Part shown: positions 1-5,862 of the stretch, piece by piece
How the letters are laid out: the number at the start of each line of letters is the position of its first letter
Position numbering within the stretch: position 1 is the stretch's first letter
Origin: Lachnospiraceae bacterium
GTDB taxonomy: Bacteria > Bacillota > Clostridia > Lachnospirales > Lachnospiraceae
Direction of reading: 5' to 3'
NCBI GenBank assembly: GCA_021204285.1
Contig: JAJPZP010000121.1
Coordinates: 1-5,862 of the forward strand
DNA: 5,862 bases
The notes under the pieces: model-generated
The model's input: the letters and a program-made list of their open reading frames with translations, nothing else
Databases searched by the model: none
What the model was told of the DNA's origin: nothing
Position numbers and translations under genes: made by a program

Positions 1-54
1 AAGCACGACAAACAGTATGCAGAGCTGTGCACAGGACAGTCTCTTTTTCATCAT
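1..54 (-). CDS. N-terminus of a probable exported or membrane protein (partial, runs off window)
   Basis: Only the first 18 codons are present, reading MMKKRLSCAQLCILFVVL, and the rest lies beyond position 1. The Met-Met-Lys-Lys-Arg start followed by a hydrophobic run (Leu, Ile, Phe, Val) is typical of a Sec signal peptide or an N-terminal membrane anchor. A GGAGG ribosome binding site (66-70) lies 11 bases before the first ATG (54-52) and 14 bases before the second (51-49), so the first is the better start. The gene follows ilvC on the same strand, beyond a possible terminator at 80-104. The two cysteines seen are inside the hydrophobic segment; whether one is a lipoprotein Cys cannot be judged from this fragment. 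I do not recognise the protein and assign no function. Confidence 0.6.
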   Translation of the reverse strand, partial: MMKKRLSCAQLCILFVVL

Positions 55-72
55 GATCGCCAGTTCCTCCCT

Positions 73-133
73 TGTACAGAAAAGGGGAACAGAGAAATTT
101 CCCCGTCCCCCTGACGTCACTCTGTACAGAAAA
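73..133. repeat. 11-bp direct repeat TGTACAGAAAA, two copies 50 bp apart, flanking the ilvC terminator hairpin
   Basis: TGTACAGAAAA occurs exactly at 73-83 and again at 123-133. The second copy is part of a perfect 10-bp palindrome TCTGTACAGA (121-130). A third TGTACA (171-176), inside a perfect 12-bp palindrome AGCTGTACAGCT (168-179), lies 48 bases further on in the end of ilvC. Because TGTACA is self-complementary, the two intergenic copies could also pair in the transcript (seven pairs) around the terminator hairpin. The role is unknown; it may be an operator, an RNA structure or chance. Confidence 0.4.
80..104 (-). terminator. candidate intrinsic terminator after ilvC
   Basis: On the minus strand, GGGGAA (104-99) and TTCCCC (89-84) form a 6-bp stem with a 9-base loop, followed by TTTT (83-80) and then CTGT. 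It starts 31 bases after the ilvC stop codon and lies before the ribosome binding site of the next gene, which is where an operon end would be expected. The T-run is short and the stem only six pairs, so termination may be partial and the downstream gene could be reached by read-through. Confidence 0.45.
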
Positions 134-135
134 TC

Positions 136-1712
<1,577 letters not shown>

Positions 1713-1733
1713 GTCTATCCCGCTTTCTACCAA

Positions 1734-1748
1734 TATTTCCAGGAATCT
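1734..1748 (-). promoter_or_regulatory. weak CodY-like box in the ilvN leader
   Basis: AGATTCCTGGAAATA matches 10 of 15 positions of the CodY consensus AATTTTCWGAAAATT, and its core TTCCTGGAA is a perfect odd palindrome. It lies between the inferred transcription start (about 1758) and the ilvN ribosome binding site. CodY is the established repressor of ilv-leu operons in many low-GC Firmicutes, which makes the position suggestive, but five mismatches are close to what chance gives. Confidence 0.25.
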
Positions 1749-1764
1749 GAAACAATCAACTTTT

Positions 1765-1793
1765 ATTGTAGCAATGCCGCGGCCATTTGTCAA
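1765..1793 (-). promoter_or_regulatory. sigma-A-type promoter of ilvN-ilvC, overlapping the preceding stop codon
   Basis: On the minus strand a perfect -35 TTGACA (1793-1788) is followed by a 17-base spacer and a -10 TACAAT (1770-1765; 5 of 6) with an extended -10 TG at the right place (TGC before TACAAT). Transcription should start near 1758, giving a leader of about 45 bases before ilvN. The TGA of the homocysteine methyltransferase gene (1792-1790) is part of the -35 box. The leader is too short for a T-box or a leader-peptide attenuator. This is about as strong a promoter match as a sequence alone can show. Confidence 0.8.
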
Positions 1794-2686
1794 TTGCCGG
1801 GCAGCATGCGCCGCGCGATCGCTTCCTGCAGCAGCCTCATATACGCCGGCGTCGTGCCGCAGCAGCCGCCAATGACCGACGCGCCGCAGTCCCACAGATG
1901 CAGCAGATGTCTCGTGAAATCCTCCGCCCCCATACTGTAGATGGCCTTCCCGGTCTCCGTGATCGTCGGCATCCCGGCGTTCGGCTTCACCACAATCGGA
2001 ATGCTGACCGTCTCATGGAGCGTCTTTACGACGGCCGCGAGCTGATCCGGTCCGACCGAACAGTTCACTCCGACCGCATCCACACCCATCGCTTCAAGCG
2101 CAGCGGCAGCCTCAAAGACATTGCCGCCGAAGTACAGATTTCCATCCCCTTCGCAGGTGAAGGTAATGATCAGCGGCAGTTCACAGACTGCACGCGCCGC
2201 ATCGCAAATCACCATTGCTTCATCCATCGCAAGCAGCGTCTCCGCCACCAGGAGCTGCACCCCGGCATCCGCCAGAATACGCATCTGCTCCTCATAGATC
2301 GCAAGCAATTCCGCATAAGTCGCCGTACCGGCCGGCTCCATCGCCTTTCCTGTCGTGGAAATGTCTCCTGCCACGATAACCCGGTCACCTACGTTCTCGA
2401 TCGTACGCCTGACCAGTGTCCGGTTCAGCTCCTCCAGCCGATCATCAAGACCGGCACTTTTCAAAGTGGCGCGATTCGCGCCAAAGGTAGGCGCATAGAG
2501 GATCTGCGAACCTGCATCCGCATATTCACGCTGAAGCTGCCCGATTACATCCGGATGCTCGTAAACCCACCACTCCGTGGACACACCGACTGGCATACCG
2601 CGTTCACGCAGGCAGGAGCTGGTTCCCCCATCCAGCAGAACCGGCTCTTCCCTCTGTGTCAGCAGACTGAATTCCTGTCTTGTCAT
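1790..2686 (-). CDS. homocysteine S-methyltransferase family protein (stand-alone MetH N-terminal-like domain)
   Basis: This family moves a methyl group to the thiol of homocysteine to form methionine; in cobalamin-dependent methionine synthase the same (beta/alpha)8 barrel is the N-terminal domain. The 298 residues are about one such domain and nothing more. The zinc ligands are all visible: Cys209 in VGVNCS and Cys275-Cys276 in GGCCGTTP (273-280), spaced as in MetH. LLDGGTSSCL (17-26) matches the barrel-start DGG/DGA motif, and YAPTFGANR (64-72) matches the usual T-N-T-F-x-A-N region. No folate, cobalamin-binding or reactivation domain follows, so the methyl donor is open: a separate corrinoid protein, S-methylmethionine or S-adenosylmethionine are all possible. 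ATG 2686 lies 4 bases after the pspA-like stop with only a poor Shine-Dalgarno (GGAAAG about 7 bases away, AAGGA too close), so translational coupling is likely. The next Met (31) would remove the DGG motif and is excluded. Confidence 0.88.
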   Translation of the reverse strand: MTRQEFSLLTQREEPVLLDGGTSSCLRERGMPVGVSTEWWVYEHPDVIGQLQREYADAGSQILYAPTFGANRATLKSAGLDDRLEELNRTLVRRTIENVGDRVIVAGDISTTGKAMEPAGTATYAELLAIYEEQMRILADAGVQLLVAETLLAMDEAMVICDAARAVCELPLIITFTCEGDGNLYFGGNVFEAAAALEAMGVDAVGVNCSVGPDQLAAVVKTLHETVSIPIVVKPNAGMPTITETGKAIYSMGAEDFTRHLLHLWDCGASVIGGCCGTTPAYMRLLQEAIARRMLPGN

Positions 2687-2690
2687 ATCC

Positions 2691-3371
2691 TTACTTTCCG
2701 AGCTTTGCCTTCAGAGCAGCGAGTTCATCCTCCACTGCGGCTGTGCTGTTGTCATATTTCGCCGTCAGATCCCTGATCGTCTCTGCCTCGGAATTTCCAT
2801 TCAGCTCCGCCATGGCGTTCGCCTCATCGAGCATGCGGTCCGCCTTCTCTTCCATGCGTGCAAACGCGGACATCGTATTCGCCGCGCCCTCTGCGGAAGC
2901 GCCAACCTTATTCACGCGATCCTGTGTCTTCGCGACGGCGACCTTCGCCTTGATTGCCTCCTTGCGCGAATTCAGCTCACTGATATCACGGCAGAGCTTG
3001 TCGTGCATCTCCTTCATCTTCACTGCATTGTCATGCGCGACCGCGTAGGCCTGCGTAAGACCCACTTTCTTATTCTCGAGCTGCTGCTTCTTTGCAAGGA
3101 ACTGACGGGCGTAATCATCATTTCCGGCAAGAACGGCCTTCTCCGCATAACTCTGCATATTGGCGATCTCTTTCTCGCACTCATCGACCGCGCGTTTGCA
3201 GCGCGTCTCCTCCGCCATCACGGAGGCTGTCTCAGCCTTTACCTTCGCCAGATCATTCTGCAGATCATGCAGGTACTGATCAATCATCTTCTCCGGATCC
3301 TCCGCCTTATCCAGTAGCGCGTTCAGGTTTGCAGACATAATGTCACTGAATCTTTTTAAAATTCCCGCCAT
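2691..3371 (-). CDS. PspA/IM30 (Vipp1) family membrane-maintenance protein
   Basis: PspA/IM30 proteins are cytoplasmic, peripheral membrane proteins of the ESCRT-III superfamily that polymerise on stressed or curved membranes and limit proton leakage. The 226-residue length is typical. Residues 1-22 (MAGILKRFSDIMSANLNALL and on) form the amphipathic membrane-binding helix, followed by the conserved EDPEKMIDQYL (24-34). A long charged helical hairpin, Lys/Glu/Ala-rich and without Pro, runs from about 27 to 155. The conserved AFARMEEKADRMLDEANA (169-186) and the ending VEDELAALKAKLG (213-225) complete the family pattern. There is no signal peptide or transmembrane segment. AGGAGG (3381-3386) stands 9 bases before ATG. 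The gene lies between plsY-gpsA and a methyltransferase gene, and a separate promoter is likely in front of it. No pspB, pspC, pspF or liaI-like partner is in the window. Whether it acts like PspA, LiaH or Vipp1 cannot be told from sequence. Confidence 0.93.
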   Translation of the reverse strand: MAGILKRFSDIMSANLNALLDKAEDPEKMIDQYLHDLQNDLAKVKAETASVMAEETRCKRAVDECEKEIANMQSYAEKAVLAGNDDYARQFLAKKQQLENKKVGLTQAYAVAHDNAVKMKEMHDKLCRDISELNSRKEAIKAKVAVAKTQDRVNKVGASAEGAANTMSAFARMEEKADRMLDEANAMAELNGNSEAETIRDLTAKYDNSTAAVEDELAALKAKLGK

Positions 3372-3380
3372 ATCTTTTAA

Positions 3381-3386
3381 CCTCCT
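3381..3386 (-). promoter_or_regulatory. strong ribosome binding site of the pspA-like gene
   Basis: AGGAGG on the minus strand lies 9 bases from GGAGG to ATG 3371. It is the best Shine-Dalgarno in the window and suggests high translation of this protein compared with the gene behind it. Confidence 0.8.
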
Positions 3387-3419
3387 ATAATCCTGTAAAC
3401 ATCAGACCTTCTATCTGGT

Positions 3420-3448
3420 ATGATACTACACTTTATCCCGCTTGTCAC
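3420..3448 (-). promoter_or_regulatory. candidate sigma-A promoter of the pspA-like gene
   Basis: On the minus strand GTGACA (3448-3443; 5 of 6 to TTGACA), a 17-base spacer and TATCAT (3425-3420; 5 of 6 to TATAAT) lie in the 86-base gap after gpsA. Start of transcription would be near 3413, giving a leader of about 42 bases. The 8-bp palindrome TCACGTGA (3445-3452) overlaps the -35 box and might be an operator half or chance. There is no convincing terminator after gpsA, so read-through from the der-plsY-gpsA transcript may add to expression. Confidence 0.6.
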
Positions 3449-3457
3449 GTGAAAAAC

Positions 3458-4468
3458 TTATGTCCACGGCAATTGCGGATGCTCGATCTTGCCGTCGCGC
3501 AGCATCAGCTCCGTGAGCGCCTCCTTCGCGGTTTTTCCCTCGAAGAGCACGGCGTTGACTTCCTTTACGATCGGCATGTCGATGTTATATTTCTGCGCCA
3601 GCGTCCTTGCGGCCTTCGCTGAATACATGCCCTCAACGACCATCTGCACCTCGTCCATCGCCTCCTGCATGGTTCTTCCCTGTCCAATCAGGAAACCGGC
3701 CTTGCGGTTGCGGCTGTGCACGGAGGCACAGGTCACGATCAGATCGCCGATGCCGGTCAGGCCATAGAAAGTCTCAGCGCGTCCTCCCATCGCGATGCCA
3801 AGCCGGGCCATCTCCGCGATGCCGCGCGTGATCAGCGCAGCCTTGGTGTTGTCGCCGCAACCCAGGCCGTCCGCCGCGCCCGCCGCGAGCGCGATGACAT
3901 TTTTAAGTGCGCCTCCCAGCTCGATGCCAAGCATATCCGGACTCGTATATACCCGGAACGTCTCACTCATAAAAATACGCTGAACATACTCCGCGGTCTT
4001 TCGATCCTTTGCTCCTGCAACTACCGTTGTGGGAATGTCCCTGCCGACCTCTTCCGCGTGGCTCGGACCGGAAAGTACCGCCGCATTCGCCTGCGGAATC
4101 TCCTGTTCAATAATGTCCGTCAGAATCATAAGCGTACTTTCCTCGATCCCCTTTGCCACATTCACAATGATCTGACCATCTTCCACAAAGGGAGCCATGC
4201 TGTGTGAGGTACTTCTGGTATAGACAGACGGAACTGCCAGGACAAGCAGATCCTTTCCCTGCACCGCACTCTCAAGATCTGTCGTGTAGAGGATCGACTC
4301 CGGAAGCTTCACACCAGGGAGCTTGCTTTTGTGCTCATGCTCCTCACGCAGCATCTGTATCTCATCCTCCACGATCGACCAGACTGTCACCTCCTGTCCC
4401 TTATTTGCCAGGAGCCGGGAAATCGCGGTTCCCCAGCTGCCAGCTCCGATTACTCCGATTTTCGCCAT
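3458..4468 (-). CDS. gpsA: NAD(P)H-dependent sn-glycerol-3-phosphate dehydrogenase
   Basis: GpsA reduces dihydroxyacetone phosphate to sn-glycerol 3-phosphate in the cytosol, giving the backbone for phospholipids. The product has 336 residues, as expected. The N-terminal Rossmann domain opens with GVIGAGSWGTA (5-15). Lys106 in NVAKG and Lys189 in GGALKN are the conserved catalytic-site lysines. SGPSHAEEV (133-141) and DNTKAALITRG (206-216) are family motifs around substrate binding, and FYGLTGIGDLIVTC (234-247) lies in the helical C-terminal domain. ATG 4468 is 5 bases after the plsY stop, with GGGGA about 8 bases before it inside the end of plsY, so the two are cotranscribed and probably coupled. 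The product is the acyl acceptor used by PlsY, encoded just upstream. Nothing looks truncated or altered. Confidence 0.97.
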   Translation of the reverse strand: MAKIGVIGAGSWGTAISRLLANKGQEVTVWSIVEDEIQMLREEHEHKSKLPGVKLPESILYTTDLESAVQGKDLLVLAVPSVYTRSTSHSMAPFVEDGQIIVNVAKGIEESTLMILTDIIEQEIPQANAAVLSGPSHAEEVGRDIPTTVVAGAKDRKTAEYVQRIFMSETFRVYTSPDMLGIELGGALKNVIALAAGAADGLGCGDNTKAALITRGIAEMARLGIAMGGRAETFYGLTGIGDLIVTCASVHSRNRKAGFLIGQGRTMQEAMDEVQMVVEGMYSAKAARTLAQKYNIDMPIVKEVNAVLFEGKTAKEALTELMLRDGKIEHPQLPWT

Positions 4469-4473
4469 AATGC

Positions 4474-5121
4474 CTATCCCCTTTCCTCTTTTTTCTGGAA
4501 GACCTTACTCTCTGTTCCGTTCAGAAGCCGCCCGATATTTTTCCTGTGGCGCCAGATCGCCATGGCACACAGTGCGGCCGCCAGTATATAAAATTCGATC
4601 CGGTGCGGCTGGTCCATCCCGTAATAGCCCCTCTGTCCAAGTACAACCAGCATAACCACCAGCTCGATTTCCACAATGATCGAGCCGAGCGATACATAAC
4701 GCGTGATCCCGGTCACCAGAAGAAAAGTAACTGCCTCACAGACGATCATGATCGGCCCCAGTGTTGCGATCAGGCCTGCCGTACAGGCAACACCCTTTCC
4801 ACCGCGAAAGCCGAGATATACCGGATAATTATGACCAAGAATTGCGCCTGCCGCCGCATAAAGCCGCAGCAGGGCAATGATATCCGCATAAGTCTTTCCA
4901 AAAAGAAGCTGCACCGCCACAACCGCCAGTATCGTCTTAAGCACGTCACCGAGGAAGACGATGAGACCCGCCTTCTTGCCCAGTATGCGCAATGCGTTGG
5001 TCGTGCCCGCATTGCCGCTACCATACTCGCGGATGTCAATGCCGTTCATCCGTCCGTAAATATATGCCGTCTGGAAAAGACCGAAGAGATATCCGATTGC
5101 CAGACACAGTATTCGCTCCAT
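4474..5121 (-). CDS. plsY: acyl-phosphate:glycerol-3-phosphate acyltransferase
   Basis: PlsY is an integral membrane enzyme that transfers an acyl chain from acyl-phosphate (made by PlsX) to the 1-position of sn-glycerol 3-phosphate, giving lysophosphatidic acid. The 215-residue length fits. The three cytoplasmic family motifs are present: REYGSGNAGTTNALR (31-45), GHNYPVYLGFRGGKGVA (96-112) with the phosphate-binding GGKG, and RHRKNIGRLLNGTE (191-204). Between them lie hydrophobic segments at about 3-22, 52-74, 80-98, 113-139, 142-162 and 175-190, in line with a multi-pass protein. The C-terminal tail is Lys/Glu-rich. ATG 5121 comes 2 bases after the der stop, and AAGGG 6 bases upstream lies in the end of der, so translation is likely coupled. 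No plsX or plsC is in the window. Confidence 0.96.
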   Translation of the reverse strand: MERILCLAIGYLFGLFQTAYIYGRMNGIDIREYGSGNAGTTNALRILGKKAGLIVFLGDVLKTILAVVAVQLLFGKTYADIIALLRLYAAAGAILGHNYPVYLGFRGGKGVACTAGLIATLGPIMIVCEAVTFLLVTGITRYVSLGSIIVEIELVVMLVVLGQRGYYGMDQPHRIEFYILAAALCAMAIWRHRKNIGRLLNGTESKVFQKKEERG

Positions 5122-5123
5122 CT

Positions 5124-5862
5124 TTAACCCTTTTCCTTCCTCTCACGTATAATAAATTTCAGCGAAGTCCCGCCAAAACCGAAAGCCTCGCGCAGCCTGT
5201 TTTCCAGATAACGCACGTAGGAGAAATGCATCAGCTCCTTATCGTTCACAAAGGCCACAAAAGTCGGCGGCTTCACAGACACCTGCGTCACATAGTAAAT
5301 TTTCAGCCTCTTGCCTTTATCTGACGGCGGCTGCTGCAGTGCCGTCGCCTCACCGATGATCTCGTTGAGTACGCCGGTCTGCACACGCAGCGTCTGATTC
5401 GCAATCACCCGGTCCACTGTTTCAAAAAGCTTCGGCAGGCGCTGGCCACTGAGCGCGGAAATAAACAGGATCTCCGCATAGGGGATAAAGGAGAGGACCT
5501 CGCGGATGCGCTTCGTGTATTCCCCGACTGTTTTGTCCGTCTTCTCCACCGCATCCCACTTGTTGACCGCGATAATGATACCCTTTCCCCGCTCATGAGC
5601 GATGCCTGCAATCTTTGCGTCCTGCTCGGTCACGCCCTCCGTCGCATCGATGACGACGACCACCACATCAGCGCGCTCTACCGCACTCACCGCGCGGATG
5701 ATACTGTAACGCTCCAGATCTTCTTTGATCTTATTCTTGCGCCGCAGACCCGCCGTGTCGATAAAGACATACGCTCTCCCATCGTAACGGACTTCGGTGT
5801 CGATCGCGTCCCGCGTCGTACCGGCGACGTCAGAGACGATCAGCCGGTTCTTCCCGGTCAGG
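5124..5862 (-). CDS. der: ribosome-assembly GTPase Der/EngA (partial; N-terminal half outside window)
   Basis: Der has two tandem GTPase domains and a KH-like domain and is needed for maturation of the 50S ribosomal subunit. The 245 codons seen begin inside the second G domain; compared with the usual 440 or so residues, about 195 are missing beyond position 5862, including the first G domain and the second P-loop. In visible numbering, the G2 region is VAGTTRDAIDT (12-22), G3 is DTAG (35-38) with following LRRKNKI, G4 is NKWD (100-103) and G5 is SALSG (135-139). The KH-like domain (about 155-242) includes LKIYYVTQVSVKPPTF and HFSYVRYLENRLREAFGFGG, close to known Der proteins. The frame is open to the window edge; the in-frame GTG at 5690 is an internal Val codon, not a start. 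It is followed by plsY at 2 bases and heads this gene cluster, as der often lies near gpsA in Firmicutes. Confidence 0.96.
   Translation of the reverse strand, partial: LTGKNRLIVSDVAGTTRDAIDTEVRYDGRAYVFIDTAGLRRKNKIKEDLERYSIIRAVSAVERADVVVVVIDATEGVTEQDAKIAGIAHERGKGIIIAVNKWDAVEKTDKTVGEYTKRIREVLSFIPYAEILFISALSGQRLPKLFETVDRVIANQTLRVQTGVLNEIIGEATALQQPPSDKGKRLKIYYVTQVSVKPPTFVAFVNDKELMHFSYVRYLENRLREAFGFGGTSLKFIIRERKEKG

Noticed and set aside
112..119. TGACGTCA, identical to the eukaryotic CRE element
   Set aside because: No meaning in a bacterial context; an 8-bp palindrome in a short gap, listed only because it adjoins the TGTACA palindrome.
55..135. Separate promoter for the exported-protein gene
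   Set aside because: No pair of hexamers with proper spacing; the best -10-like TACAAG has no matching -35.
1713..1895. 61-codon N-terminal extension of ilvN
   Set aside because: It would cross the intergenic promoter and overlap the methyltransferase gene; IlvN homology starts exactly at the Met at 1712.
1787..2776. Long plus-strand open frame (329 codons) antisense to the methyltransferase gene
   Set aside because: It is rich in Arg, His and Pro, resembles no family I know, and lies opposite a gene with clear catalytic motifs; it is a frame shadow.
2577..3317. Plus-strand open frame of 246 codons opposite the pspA-like gene
   Set aside because: Leu/Ile/Arg/His-rich reverse reading of a coiled-coil gene with low stop density; no plausible domain or ribosome binding site.
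3401..3425. Imperfect inverted repeat (CAGA/TCTG) in the gap before the pspA-like gene, considered as a gpsA terminator
   Set aside because: Only four good pairs and no T-run follows; not a credible terminator.
3716..5127. Plus-strand open frames of 163 and 193 codons opposite gpsA and plsY
   Set aside because: Both lie wholly opposite genes with complete family motifs and carry no recognisable protein pattern.
5688..5690. GTG as the start of a 188-residue protein
   Set aside because: The frame remains open to the window edge and encodes the G2 and DTAG motifs of Der upstream of it; GTG is an internal Val.

Overview
The window reads as chromosome of a Firmicutes (Clostridia) bacterium, most likely of the Lachnospiraceae type. 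The clues are the style of the ketol-acid reductoisomerase and Der sequences, strong AGGAGG-type ribosome binding sites, use of PlsY for phospholipid synthesis, and a fairly balanced to slightly GC-rich composition. This placement is inferred from protein recognition; no marker RNA is present. All genes lie on the minus strand, so the order of transcription runs from high to low coordinates. There is no tRNA, rRNA, CRISPR array, insertion sequence or phage gene, and no gene-free stretch longer than about 90 bases.

In order of transcription: (1) 5862-5124 is the C-terminal part of der (engA), a ribosome-assembly GTPase cut by the window edge. (2) plsY (5121-4474) and gpsA (4468-3458) follow with gaps of 2 and 5 bases. 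GpsA makes sn-glycerol 3-phosphate and PlsY acylates it, so these two genes form consecutive steps at the entrance of phospholipid synthesis. (3) After an 86-base gap with a good candidate promoter come a PspA/IM30 (ESCRT-III-like) membrane-maintenance protein (3371-2691) and, 4 bases later, a stand-alone homocysteine S-methyltransferase domain like the N-terminus of MetH (2686-1790). (4) After a 77-base gap come ilvN (1712-1179), the acetolactate synthase regulatory subunit, and ilvC (1152-136), ketol-acid reductoisomerase. A near-consensus promoter (TTGACA, 17-base spacer, TACAAT with an extended TG) drives this pair, and its -35 box contains the stop codon of the methyltransferase gene. (5) A modest hairpin with a short T-run follows ilvC. 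Then the first 18 codons of another gene (54-1) appear, with a Lys/Arg start and hydrophobic stretch that look like a signal peptide.

The region is thus three adjoining transcription modules: ribosome assembly plus phospholipid precursor synthesis, membrane maintenance plus methyl transfer, and branched-chain amino acid synthesis. The catalytic subunit ilvB is not in the window. I see no clear undescribed system. The points most worth a second look are the promoter/stop-codon overlap with nearby dyads and a weak CodY-like box, the PspA gene beside plsY-gpsA and tightly joined to a methyltransferase gene, and the regularly spaced TGTACA palindromes around the end of ilvC.
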